A DNA stretch of 17,650 nucleotides from Heyndrickxia sporothermodurans (lineage in GTDB: Bacteria > Bacillota > Bacilli > Bacillales > Bacillaceae_C), in assembly GCF_016785185.1 (NCBI RefSeq), contig NZ_JAEKDY010000069.1, one strand, 5' to 3'. Each line of letters starts with the position of its first letter. Within the stretch, counting starts at the first letter, position 1. Below the pieces are notes generated by a model. It did no database searches. It was not told where the DNA came from and was given only the letters and a program-made list of their open reading frames with translations. This document shows, piece after piece, positions 1 to 6,029 of this stretch. The translations under genes were made by a program, and so were the position numbers.

Positions 1-2
1 TA

Positions 3-50
3 GCCGCAGACCGAATTAATGTACAATTAAATCAGCAACAAGTAGCATGA
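3..50 (+). CDS. 3' end of an unidentified plus-strand gene (partial)
   Basis: An open plus-strand frame runs from the window edge to a TGA at 48-50 and encodes about 15 residues ending in a Gln-rich tail (LNQQQVA). All three minus-strand frames are closed here. If real, it converges on the leftward gene cluster that ends at 190. It is too short to identify or to be sure it is coding. Confidence 0.25.
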   Translation, partial: AADRINVQLNQQQVA

Positions 51-107
51 TTTCTGTTTTTAAAAATATATTTTAGAAATTCTGTAGGATTCTGTATTTT
101 TAAAAAG
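50..107. repeat. AT-rich imperfect direct repeat
   Basis: Two copies of a motif resembling GATTCTGTTTTTAAAAA lie at about 48-65 and 87-107, in the convergent gap between the plus-strand end at 50 and the leftward gene ending at 190. Each contains a self-complementary TTTTTAAAAA. No clear GC stem with a T run is present, so I do not call a terminator. I see nothing else between 51 and 189. Confidence 0.3.
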
Positions 108-189
108 AGCAATTATGAAATTGACTCACCTAAATTATATATAAAACTTTCCTTTTCTGCATCATTTTTCTAGCAATATCATTAGAATT

Positions 190-502
190 TCACCAATTGA
201 AAATTAAATAATGTTTATACCATCCGCGACCTTTAAAAAATATACTTTCTTTAAAATGTTCTTCAAAGCAAACTTTCACACCGTCTAGGTTTTTATTTAG
301 ATGTTCAACAAATAATGGGGATGAGTAAAAATGCAATTTATCTTTTTTCGTTAGGTATATCCGAATTAATTGTATACCAATAAGCACTATAACCTTCTTC
401 AGCAGCATTAATTAATTGTGGTTTAATTGTTTCTAAAAATTCATTAGCAAACTCGATTACTTTTAAATCTTTTTTAGCTTTTAATTGTTCGGCTAAATTC
501 AT
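190..502 (-). pseudogene. Small phage protein interrupted by a frameshift in an A run
   Basis: An ATG at 502 with a strong site (GGGAGGA, 7-8 nt upstream) opens a frame beginning MNLAEQLKAKKDLK that stops after about 54 residues. A second frame carries on without a gap to the TGA at 190 and ends GRGWYKHYLIFNW. The frames meet at a run of six A (plus-strand T run at about 353-358). Five A would give one protein of about 103 residues. The joined product looks like a small phage early protein: helical N-terminus, then a mixed alpha/beta C-terminus rich in aromatics. The shift could be a real mutation, a sequencing error, or +1 recoding. The codon phase does not fit the usual A-AAA-AAG -1 slip. 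The function is unknown. Confidence 0.6.
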
Positions 503-515
503 TGTTATGTCCTCC

Positions 516-662
516 CTAAAATACTGTTTTATCTACCTTAGCTAAGTACATTTGTATATCCGTGATTTCAGACCATTCGTTAAAGAATTCTATTGCTTCC
601 TCTTTGTTACTAAATTCATCAACAGATGTTTCCATACCCCAATCTCTTACTACAATCCACAT
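516..662 (-). CDS. 48-residue small phage protein
   Basis: ATG at 662 follows AAGGAG with a 7-nt spacer. The product is acidic with many aromatics, starting MWIVVRDWGMETSVDEF and ending VDKTVF. The central NKEEAIEFFNEW segment is probably an amphipathic helix. The start MWIVVRDWG followed by a KEEA helix resembles small phage proteins with a beta hairpin and a helix (a form also seen in the proteins at 1401-1472 and 1554-1952). The gene ends 14 nt before the next start at 502, so the two are probably cotranscribed. No function is recognised. Confidence 0.75.
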   Translation of the reverse strand: MWIVVRDWGMETSVDEFSNKEEAIEFFNEWSEITDIQMYLAKVDKTVF

Positions 663-698
663 GGAATCACTCCTTCATTTCATCTTCGGATTGCGATA

Positions 699-1142
699 TT
701 AAAATAATGATAGTAAACGTGTAATATCTTCTGGTTTATGCCCGTCCCATTCGGGAGCAAAATCATAATCTGCAACCTTAAATAAATCCCAATAATCTTT
801 ATGGTAATGGTATGTGTAATCCCCTTCATCAGTCGTAATTCCGACAATGAAATAATCATCATACATTGTTCCATCGTGATGTTTCCAAGACTTCCAAGAC
901 CTTTCCACATAAGTGTTGCAAATAACCGCAAACAGCATCATTCGATGGTGATATAGTTCGTCAAATGTATGGTGACCATCGCTAGCATCACCAGTAACTG
1001 ATAACTCAACTTCATCAAAACTAAAATTGCTTGTATCACCATTACCGTTTGTTAAATCGACTTCAACTTCTTCGTTCTTAAAATCAATTTCTGTTACGGG
1101 AACAGTCCATTTGTATCTATCCACATATGCCTTAATTTTCAT
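699..1142 (-). CDS. Conserved phage protein with WDGH motif, 147 aa
   Basis: The start is ATG at 1142 behind AGAAGGTGAATTA. The N-terminal ~50 residues are beta-rich and acidic. The C-terminal half carries DELYHHRMMLFAVIC, then KSWKHHDGTMYDD, then YTYHYHKDYWDLF, and ends with APEWDGHKPEDI. This series (E-L-HR, W-HHDG-M, G-TYH-YWD, WDGH--DV) is shared by a family of phage hypothetical proteins I recognise by pattern, often found among early or accessory genes. The many conserved His, Asp and Glu residues suggest metal or nucleic-acid binding, but that is inference. It starts the left-end group of small leftward genes and is followed by the 48-residue gene at 662. Confidence 0.8.
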   Translation of the reverse strand: MKIKAYVDRYKWTVPVTEIDFKNEEVEVDLTNGNGDTSNFSFDEVELSVTGDASDGHHTFDELYHHRMMLFAVICNTYVERSWKSWKHHDGTMYDDYFIVGITTDEGDYTYHYHKDYWDLFKVADYDFAPEWDGHKPEDITRLLSLF

Positions 1143-1187
1143 TAATTCACCTTCTTTTCTTATGTCGCAATTTTGGTCAAACCTTCC

Positions 1188-1382
1188 CTAAATAACATCC
1201 TGCCCCTCGATCCTCACACGCTCACTTCGATCAATATCTAATACCTGTCCATTTTTCCAGATGATTAAATCTTGCCCATGCTGCTTTGCGGTGACTTTTG
1301 TTAATCTGCCGTCCTTAACGATATAAACGGCGCTTTCCATTAGATCGATTTCTGCTGTCATTTTTTCGACATTTACCGTCAC
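1188..1382 (-). CDS. DUF3954-like small phage protein, 64 aa
   Basis: The frame opens with GTG at 1382, about 7 nt after AGGAGG, giving 64 residues. The core AVYIVKDGRLTKVTAKQHGQ followed by LIIWKNGQVLDID fits the short Bacillus phage family DUF3954: a VKDGKLxKV strand, then a WxDGK strand. No catalytic residues are evident. A second ATG at residue 8 has no ribosome binding site, so the GTG is preferred. The role is unknown; members lie among small early-region genes of Bacillus phages. Confidence 0.7.
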   Translation of the reverse strand: MTVNVEKMTAEIDLMESAVYIVKDGRLTKVTAKQHGQDLIIWKNGQVLDIDRSERVRIEGQDVI

Positions 1383-1400
1383 CAGGACCCCTCCTAGTAT

Positions 1401-1472
1401 TTATATATTGATACACAGTTTTAGCCCCTTGTAAAATCCAATTATTTGATTTCCGTAATGTACAAAATACAT
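1401..1472 (-). CDS. Possible 23-residue peptide or truncated small gene
   Basis: ATG at 1472 has a very good site (GGAAGGAG, 7 nt spacing), just downstream of the hairpin at 1490-1520. The product is MYFVHYGNQIIGFYKG plus seven residues, then stop. The start resembles small phage proteins of the form MYxVxxGDxIIGxYxxxK-, which are normally longer, so this may be a truncated relic. It ends 18 nt before the GTG start at 1382. Confidence 0.4.
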   Translation of the reverse strand: MYFVHYGNQIIGFYKGLKLCINI

Positions 1473-1489
1473 AATATTTCTCCTTCCAT

Positions 1490-1527
1490 GACCTGACACA
1501 AACAATATTTGTATCAGGTCTTTTTTT
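1490..1527 (+). terminator. Strong intrinsic terminator facing right
   Basis: GACCTGA-C-ACAAA (1490-1502) pairs with TTTGT-A-TCAGGTC (1508-1520): 12 pairs and one mismatch around a 5-nt loop. Seven T follow on the plus strand (1521-1527). Its direction is opposite to every surrounding gene. On the minus strand no T run follows, and the hairpin would sit directly 5' of the ribosome binding site at 1480. Confidence 0.7.
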
Positions 1528-1553
1528 ATAAACTGAACCTACCTTTTGCTACC

Positions 1554-1952
1554 TTATTCGTAGAAGGGAATTTCTTCAATTTCTGTTACTGTAAAATAAC
1601 CTTTTGTTGGGTCTAAATCATATTTCTTTATCCAACCATCGAATACATCCTGTAATTGCCTTTCTAAATCTAAAGTTTGTTCTGTTGTAGTTTTTGTAAA
1701 AGCGTTCTCTCCTGCTTGTTCATGTTTATCGTAAAGGTCATCCGCAATAGGTTCTAAAATCATATCAGCATCTATATTTCTCATTGTTACTGGCACAATC
1801 TTGCCTATTCTAAAATGGGAACTTTCATAAAAGTGATCAGGTTCCTCATCTTTTATCACAATACGACCTTGTTCAATCGCTTCTTGTTTAGTATCGTAAC
1901 TACCAAAATCCCAATAATCTTTATCTGTATTAAATGTCCATTTTTCAGCCAA
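1554..1952 (-). CDS. Conserved phage hypothetical protein, 132 aa
   Basis: The start is TTG at 1952, placed 7 nt after GGAGGG; no ATG nearby competes. The N-terminus KWTFNTDKDYWDFGSYDTKQ and EAIEQG form a probable strand plus helix. The middle has ADMILEPIADDLYDKHEQAGE, and the C-terminal half (EQTLDLERQLQDVFDGWIKK) is a long helix ending in a short strand, YFTVTEIEEI. I have seen this architecture in Bacillus and Listeria phage early proteins without a known function. The preceding gene ends 16 nt upstream, so both are probably in one transcript. Confidence 0.8.
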   Translation of the reverse strand: MAEKWTFNTDKDYWDFGSYDTKQEAIEQGRIVIKDEEPDHFYESSHFRIGKIVPVTMRNIDADMILEPIADDLYDKHEQAGENAFTKTTTEQTLDLERQLQDVFDGWIKKYDLDPTKGYFTVTEIEEIPFYE

Positions 1953-1968
1953 TTTCTTTCCCTCCTAA

Positions 1969-2190
1969 TCAAATCAATTTTTTAATTTGCATCCCCCAAC
2001 AATCAGCTATAAATTTAGCTTCTTTTAATTCAAATTCTTCAAATTCATAAGCATCTTCGCGATCATTCGTAATTTCATAATGATGACCAATATGTGAGTA
2101 AACCGATATAAAAGTGTAGCTAACATCTGGTAAACTACCTTTTATTTTTGACGGCTTTAAATTAATGGAACAAACTATATAACGTGTCAT
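1969..2190 (-). CDS. Hypothetical phage protein, 73 aa
   Basis: ATG at 2190 lies 4-5 nt after GGAGGGGAAC. The product is beta-rich at the N-terminus (TRYIVCSINLKPSK) with an acidic EFEEFELKEAKFIAD helix near the end and a single terminal CWGM. The gene is the first leftward gene after the plus-strand gene at 2322, so its transcript must start in 2191-2321 or read through from the right. I see no convincing minus-strand promoter there. The function is unknown. Confidence 0.65.
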   Translation of the reverse strand: MTRYIVCSINLKPSKIKGSLPDVSYTFISVYSHIGHHYEITNDREDAYEFEEFELKEAKFIADCWGMQIKKLI

Positions 2191-2237
2191 GTTCCCCTCC
2201 TAATCAACTGATCTATCATTTTGTTTATTCTATAATC

Positions 2238-2282
2238 CATACGCCCTCACTAGGTTTAAAATTTATACTAATTCATACGCCC
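2238..2282. promoter_or_regulatory. Direct repeat CATACGCCC, candidate operator pair
   Basis: CATACGCCC occurs at 2238-2246 and again at 2274-2282, 36 bp apart. The right copy lies between the -35 and -10 positions of the promoter for the gene at 2322. A protein bound to both sites would cover or flank that promoter. No binding protein can be named. Confidence 0.45.
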
Positions 2283-2288
2283 AAGGTA

Positions 2289-2297
2289 TGATATAAT
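2289..2297 (+). promoter_or_regulatory. Extended -10 promoter for the gene at 2322
   Basis: TG-A-TATAAT at 2289-2297 is a perfect extended -10 box. The -35 position (about 2269-2274, TAATTC) is poor, as is usual for extended -10 promoters. The start codon at 2322 lies 24 nt downstream, after GAGGTGATC. Confidence 0.6.
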
Positions 2298-2321
2298 CTT
2301 TTTGAAAAATGAGGTGATCGT

Positions 2322-2648
2322 ATGTTCAAAAGAAGTATTAAAGATGTTCCTATGAATGTTAAATCATTCATAACTGTTTACGCTGATGGTCGCGTTTATT
2401 TTTCCCTAAGTGTGAGAGAAAACTTTAAGCTTTACCATAATTCTATTGCTGCCATTAAATACTCGAGTCACCAAAAGAAAATCTATTTGGATCCGGATTA
2501 CCCAGCTTATCCTATGAAACCGGATTACACTGGTCTCAAAATCACAAACGCTTATGCCAAAGCCAAACGTCTAAATATGAAACCGGGTAAGTATGCATTA
2601 GTTAGTTTTAATAATGTAGTTGTCTTTCAGAGATTTCCGGACGCATAA
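2322..2648 (+). CDS. Isolated plus-strand hypothetical protein, 108 aa
   Basis: ATG at 2322 follows GAGGTGATCGT. The product is basic, rich in Tyr and Lys, and apparently soluble; no signal peptide or membrane segment is evident. The N-terminal part (KSFITVYADGRVYFSLSVRE) looks like two beta strands; the tail KPGKYALVSFNNVVVF resembles a closing strand pair. It opposes all neighbours between 190 and 15756 and has its own extended -10 promoter with a repeated upstream element, so it may be expressed in the lysogen as an accessory (moron-like) gene. That role is inference, and the family is not recognised. Confidence 0.75.
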   Translation: MFKRSIKDVPMNVKSFITVYADGRVYFSLSVRENFKLYHNSIAAIKYSSHQKKIYLDPDYPAYPMKPDYTGLKITNAYAKAKRLNMKPGKYALVSFNNVVVFQRFPDA

Positions 2649-2656
2649 TCTTCGAA

Positions 2657-2872
2657 CTATGCACTAAGCATTTTTTCATCAAACAACTTATCGACTACTC
2701 TTTTATGTTCAAGTGGTAAATTATCAATAAGGTTTATTAACTCTTTGTATCTTGCTATTCGTTGCATACGGTCAACGCATTCTCCCTCTGTCAATGCGTG
2801 TGGGTGAAGCTTATACAAGCCATAATAATATCCGTATTTCCTATCAGCTAAATATCGTAAAAAATCGTTCAA
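2657..2872 (-). CDS. Small phage helical protein, 71 aa
   Basis: The start is TTG at 2872, 6 nt after AAGGAGGG. The product is nearly all helical: MNDFLRYLADRKYGYYYG, then CVDRMQRIARYKELINLIDN, then HKRVVDKLFDEKM. It resembles short helical phage proteins in the early region, of unknown role. It ends only 8 bp from the convergent plus-strand gene stop at 2648. A weak plus-strand hairpin (ATGC-ACTAA-GCAT plus six T, 2659-2676) lies inside its 3' end and could terminate the plus-strand gene. Confidence 0.7.
   Translation of the reverse strand: MNDFLRYLADRKYGYYYGLYKLHPHALTEGECVDRMQRIARYKELINLIDNLPLEHKRVVDKLFDEKMLSA
2659..2676 (+). terminator. Weak hairpin with T run after the plus-strand gene
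   Basis: ATGC (2659-2662) and GCAT (2668-2671) flank a 5-nt loop, followed by T to 2676. With only four base pairs this is marginal, but its placement 11 nt past the stop at 2648 fits a terminator. Confidence 0.3.
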
Positions 2873-2916
2873 CTAAAACCCTCCTTATTTCGCATCATGG
2901 TTCTACTGTGTAACAT

Positions 2917-3699
2917 CTAAGAAATTTGCTTTTTATAAGGAACTCCATTTCTAAATTTATATCCCATTCTCTCCAATTTCCCACGGATCCCAATGGCGCT
3001 TTTATTAATTCTTGTAGCGATGTCCTCAAGATAATACCCTTTTGCCAATAGTGTTTCAATCGTTTTCACTTCGTCTTTTGTATATTTAATATGATTGTTA
3101 AGGCGGACAGGACGAGACTTTAACCCTAAGTCTCGTATCCTTCTTTTTACAGCCGCTTCACTTCTTTTTAATCGATCTGAGATTTCTGGATATGTGTAAC
3201 AGTATGCATTTAACATTCCTTTCAAAATGTTATCTTCTTCTGGAGTCCAAGCTTGGTTAGTTCCTTTTTTAATTTTTCTTTGTTTTAACAAATCGGCATT
3301 CCGTTTTTCTTCTACCCATTTTGGTTCCGGACCGAGAATTAATGGTTCTATTTTTGTAAAATCAATCATCTGTTTGTTTGCTTCCGCCCATTTCCAAAAA
3401 TCAGAGTAATTTATAACCCAAACGACTTCTTTCTCCGCAAAGACTTTACGTTTTATCGGCAGATCATATCGTTCTGCCCAACTCGCTAAAGTGGAGTAAG
3501 ATACGTTAATGGCTAATGATAATTGGTTAAGTGTTATACCATCATACGAAAGCGATGGAGCACCTAATCCAATTCTGTAAGCTTTTAGCTTCACAGACGT
3601 CACCGATCTGCCAAGATGAGCAGCAATCCCTTTAATGCTCATTGATCCCCACCGTTCCTCTAAATACATTAAATCTTGTTCCGACCATCGTTTTGGCAT
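2917..3699 (-). CDS. Multi-module Myb/SANT-like DNA-binding regulator, 260 aa
   Basis: I place the start at ATG 3699 (MPKRWSEQD), 8 nt after AAGGAG; a longer frame to 3735 lacks such a site and overlaps the upstream gene. Four DNA-binding units appear: a Myb/SANT-like module at about 3-46 (W at the start, then GIAAHLGRSVTSVKLKAYR), a MerR-like helix-turn-helix at about 55-85 (LNQLSLAINVSYSTLASWAE), a second Myb-like module at about 150-195 (WTPEED, EISDRLKRSEAAVKRRI), and a third at about 205-250 (DIATRINKSAIGIRGKL). Such repeated modules are known in phage transcription regulators of Gram-positive bacteria. Its place late in the early operon suggests control of later genes, which is inference. 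Confidence 0.75.
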   Translation of the reverse strand: MPKRWSEQDLMYLEERWGSMSIKGIAAHLGRSVTSVKLKAYRIGLGAPSLSYDGITLNQLSLAINVSYSTLASWAERYDLPIKRKVFAEKEVVWVINYSDFWKWAEANKQMIDFTKIEPLILGPEPKWVEEKRNADLLKQRKIKKGTNQAWTPEEDNILKGMLNAYCYTYPEISDRLKRSEAAVKRRIRDLGLKSRPVRLNNHIKYTKDEVKTIETLLAKGYYLEDIATRINKSAIGIRGKLERMGYKFRNGVPYKKQIS

Positions 3700-3700
3700 A

Positions 3701-3880
3701 TCACCCACTCCTTTTCCAGTCGTATCGATTTCCACTTGGAATTAGTGTGTTAAATTTCTTGGTGAAAGTGTTCATTTTCTTAATATCCTGCTTGTTAATG
3801 CCCTCTTCAAATATCGTAATTACTTGAAGTACTTCATTATCCGTCCCTTTGTACTTATGCTCTACTACACGTCTTGTCAT
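3701..3880 (-). CDS. 59-residue small phage protein
   Basis: ATG at 3880 overlaps the TGA of the coiled-coil gene (ATGA), and its own TGA at 3701 is one base from the next start at 3699, so it is tightly locked into the operon. The product starts MTRRVVEHKYKGTDNEV, has a helix TIFEEGINKQDIKKMNTFTK, and ends with a basic tail. No cysteines or catalytic motif are present. The function is unknown; coding status is well supported by the overlaps. Confidence 0.7.
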   Translation of the reverse strand: MTRRVVEHKYKGTDNEVLQVITIFEEGINKQDIKKMNTFTKKFNTLIPSGNRYDWKRSG

Positions 3881-4671
3881 GCTGGATAAACGTCCTTTTT
3901 CAACTTTGTAAGAGCAAATCTTCTTAAACCATTCACTTCTTCCTCAAGCTCAATGAATTCGGTTTGGTACCGATCACAACGCTTTTGCAATTGATCACGT
4001 TGTCGAATTAAAGTTTGTACATTATTTTCATAAGCGACATTTTCCTTATGCAATTGCTCTTTATCTAACATGGCCGTCTCGTAAAGTGTGACCGATTGCT
4101 CTAATTGTTTTTGTAGCTTATTAATCAATTCATCTTTTCTAAGATGCTCCTGGAGAGAATCTTTCAATCTCTCATCCTTTTCCGTGACAAGTTTATGAGC
4201 ATCGATCACTTCACGTCTAAGTCGGTCTAATTCCTTAAGAATCTCTTCATTTTCGCCTTGTAAATCATTTTTGGTAGTTTTACTCTCACTAGAAGTTTGG
4301 GCGCTTAAATCGGCTTTATTTGCTGTTCCGTTTCTTTTCGCTAACAACGTGTTCATTCGAAGTTCTTCAACTTCCTCGGGAGAAAGATGTTCCTTTTTCC
4401 ACTGCGTCAACTCACTAATACTTTTAAACCCTAAATCCTTATATATTTTCGTATCGGGAAACCCTTGGCTTTTAAGAGCTAAATAATTTTCAGTTGTTCT
4501 TTTCACTTCCTTCTCCCCTTTCAAAATATCCTCAATTTTTTCTCCTGCCTTATACCGTTCTAACTGTTCGGGGGTGAGTTTGAATTCTGTTAGAGTAGAT
4601 TTCCATCCATCGGATGATGGTATTGTTCTGACTGCTCCTGTATACCTTCTAGGCACGCTAGTTTGAACCAC
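3877..4671 (-). CDS. Phage protein with helix-turn-helix-like segment and long coiled coil, 264 aa
   Basis: The frame starts with GTG at 4671 behind GAAGGTGAAGAAAC. Residues 1-55 are basic then acidic. Residues ~60-95 (YLALKSQGFPDTKIYKDLGF followed by SISELTQWKKEH) resemble a helix-turn-helix of the kind that recognises DNA in phage regulators. A Ser/Thr-rich linker follows at about 115-135. From ~140 to 250 the sequence is a continuous heptad-type coiled coil (for example EEILKELDRLRREVIDAHKL), ending in a basic tail. A DNA-binding head plus dimerising coil is the likely form. It follows RusA and precedes two small or regulatory genes. The family is not firmly recognised. Confidence 0.7.
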   Translation of the reverse strand: MVQTSVPRRYTGAVRTIPSSDGWKSTLTEFKLTPEQLERYKAGEKIEDILKGEKEVKRTTENYLALKSQGFPDTKIYKDLGFKSISELTQWKKEHLSPEEVEELRMNTLLAKRNGTANKADLSAQTSSESKTTKNDLQGENEEILKELDRLRREVIDAHKLVTEKDERLKDSLQEHLRKDELINKLQKQLEQSVTLYETAMLDKEQLHKENVAYENNVQTLIRQRDQLQKRCDRYQTEFIELEEEVNGLRRFALTKLKKDVYPA

Positions 4672-4711
4672 GTTTCTTCACCTTCCGTTTCAATTTTTTC
4701 AGCTTGTCCAA
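4658..4711 (-). CDS. Possible 17-residue basic peptide
   Basis: A TTG at 4711 directly abuts the RusA stop codon and lies 6 nt after AGGAAGAG. It encodes MDKLKKLKRKVKKRGSN and overlaps the start of the coiled-coil gene by 14 bp. It may be a coupling leader rather than a functional product. The composition (9 Lys/Arg of 17) is striking, but evidence is thin. Confidence 0.25.
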   Translation of the reverse strand: MDKLKKLKRKVKKRGSN

Positions 4712-5116
4712 TTAATACTCTTCCTCTGATTCCCAAATCTCGACTCCAATGCCAGGATTAAAAGAATAGATTTTTTTGCTATGAACCTCGTAAACTTGGT
4801 TATCATCTTTCCAAGCGATTTTATTTAAACTGTCAAATAACCCTTTTATGAGATTATCAATATCTGGTTTTGACTTATGGATTGCCCCGTTATATCGTTC
4901 CTTCTTCTTTTGACTCCAACTGTTAGGGATGGGCATGTAGAAGGTAATATCGGCTAATATCGGATTTGCAGATGGCATTTTAATATGTTGTTTCGCTAAA
5001 AGGGCAATATGTTGTTTATATGTAAAGTATCTCTTTGCCCTCTCATCAACAAATTTCTGTTTCTGAGTTGTTCGTACAGCCCCCATCGGAACGATAGGGA
5101 TGAATAATTTATGCAT
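4712..5116 (-). CDS. rusA: RusA-family Holliday junction resolvase, 134 aa
   Basis: RusA cuts four-way DNA junctions as a metal-dependent dimer and in phages resolves replication and recombination intermediates. The family signature is clear: KPDIDNLIKGLFDSLNKIAW at about 83-102, followed by KDDNQV at 103-108. Asp85, Asp87 and the Asp104/Asp105 pair match the family's acidic metal-binding residues. The N-terminus (FIPIVPMGAVRTTQ) is the usual first strand and basic loop. At 134 residues the length is normal. The ATG at 5116 is the only sensible start. It sits between a zinc-finger microprotein and the coiled-coil gene; RecT upstream in the same operon fits a recombination role. Confidence 0.92.
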   Translation of the reverse strand: MHKLFIPIVPMGAVRTTQKQKFVDERAKRYFTYKQHIALLAKQHIKMPSANPILADITFYMPIPNSWSQKKKERYNGAIHKSKPDIDNLIKGLFDSLNKIAWKDDNQVYEVHSKKIYSFNPGIGVEIWESEEEY

Positions 5117-5124
5117 TAGAAATT

Positions 5125-5271
5125 TTACTCCTTCACAAAATCATCTATCTTCAATTGTCCTTCTGGTGGTTGGTTTTCGAGATTTTTAATCTTTGTTTCG
5201 CAAACAGGTCCGATACCACGCTCGATGCTCCGTTTGCTTTTTAATGGGCGGTTACAGATTGGACAGTTCAT
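5125..5271 (-). CDS. DUF6011-like zinc-finger microprotein, 48 aa
   Basis: ATG at 5271 follows AAAAGGAGGGAGATC. The N-terminal 24 residues hold MNCPICNRPLKSKRS and ERGIGPVC: a CxxC pair, a basic stretch, then Gly-Ile-Gly-Pro-x-Cys. This matches the short zinc-binding motif catalogued as DUF6011, present in many phage and plasmid proteins. Only three cysteines are visible (residues 3, 6 and 24), so the fourth ligand is missing or is another residue. The remainder is an acidic tail ending DDFVKE. The stop lies 9 nt before the RusA start. Confidence 0.7.
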   Translation of the reverse strand: MNCPICNRPLKSKRSIERGIGPVCETKIKNLENQPPEGQLKIDDFVKE

Positions 5272-5304
5272 GATCTCCCTCCTTTTTAGTGTTTATTGAG
5301 TGAA

Positions 5305-6027
5305 TCAATTTGCGTACCTCCAAATATATCCACCGGCGGTTTTTATCCTTCCTGTGGCGCAATGGACGATGGTTGATATTCCGTTAATTTCTTTAGCTTC
5401 CGCTACACTCTCATAAACACTTAGAATTTCCATAGTGGTAGGATCAATCTTGCATACCGGCTTGCGATGACAGAGTTTGACTTTTAATCGCTCTTTTTTA
5501 ATCGCTACTGTTTTTCCGTTATATTCATCCACAAATGCCCATGAATAACCGCCAGCATAATTTCTTTGCATGGCGCATACTTTACTTATTGCCCCATCAT
5601 CAATTCCAAGTTCGTTTTTAACTGCAGATATACTAGGAAATTTTCTTAGTGGTTTAAACGTATTTTTCTCTAACATATACACAGCCCTTACCGTATTACC
5701 TAATACGTAACAGGAATGAAGTGCATTTTCACTTTGTGTTACAATTTCTAAATTATCTAACCAATTATTCTCCTTGTTTCCGTCTTTATGATTAACAACC
5801 ATTTCTTCATCAATTTCACCAATAAATGATTGGGCTACTAATCTGTGAACGAAAACTTGTTTAAGATGACCATTTCTCATCAGGTTGATTCTTGGATAAC
5901 CTCTTTCTCCCAGGAATGTTTTTAAAATCGCAGGTTTTCCATTGTCTTTAAGAGACATTACACGACCTTTGTTACTGATCATATATTCACCTTCATAACC
6001 AATAACATCACGCCATTCTTCTTTCAT
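5305..6027 (-). CDS. Free-standing HNH homing endonuclease (NUMOD4-HNH-NUMOD1), 240 aa
   Basis: This is a selfish DNA endonuclease of the I-HmuI type, which cuts alleles lacking it and spreads by repair. Order of domains: NUMOD4 at ~3-45 (EEWRDVIGYEGEYMISNKGR), HNH at ~60-105 (HRLVAQSFIG, then VVNHKDGNKENNWLDNLEIV, with ALHS), then NUMOD1-like DNA-binding repeats at ~110-165 (FKPLRKFPSISAVKNELGI) and ~190-235 (ILSVYESVAEAKEI). The catalytic N-H-K-D-G-N core is intact. It starts 2 nt after the dUTPase stop and behind a weak GGGGG site, so it probably depends on read-through translation. It is not inside an evident intron. A group I intron core lies 11 kb away at the right end. Confidence 0.93.
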   Translation of the reverse strand: MKEEWRDVIGYEGEYMISNKGRVMSLKDNGKPAILKTFLGERGYPRINLMRNGHLKQVFVHRLVAQSFIGEIDEEMVVNHKDGNKENNWLDNLEIVTQSENALHSCYVLGNTVRAVYMLEKNTFKPLRKFPSISAVKNELGIDDGAISKVCAMQRNYAGGYSWAFVDEYNGKTVAIKKERLKVKLCHRKPVCKIDPTTMEILSVYESVAEAKEINGISTIVHCATGRIKTAGGYIWRYAN

Positions 6028-6029
6028 AA

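Noticed and set aside
680..931. 83-residue minus-strand frame inside the WDGH protein gene
   Set aside because: Alternative frame of a clear conserved gene, without a ribosome binding site.
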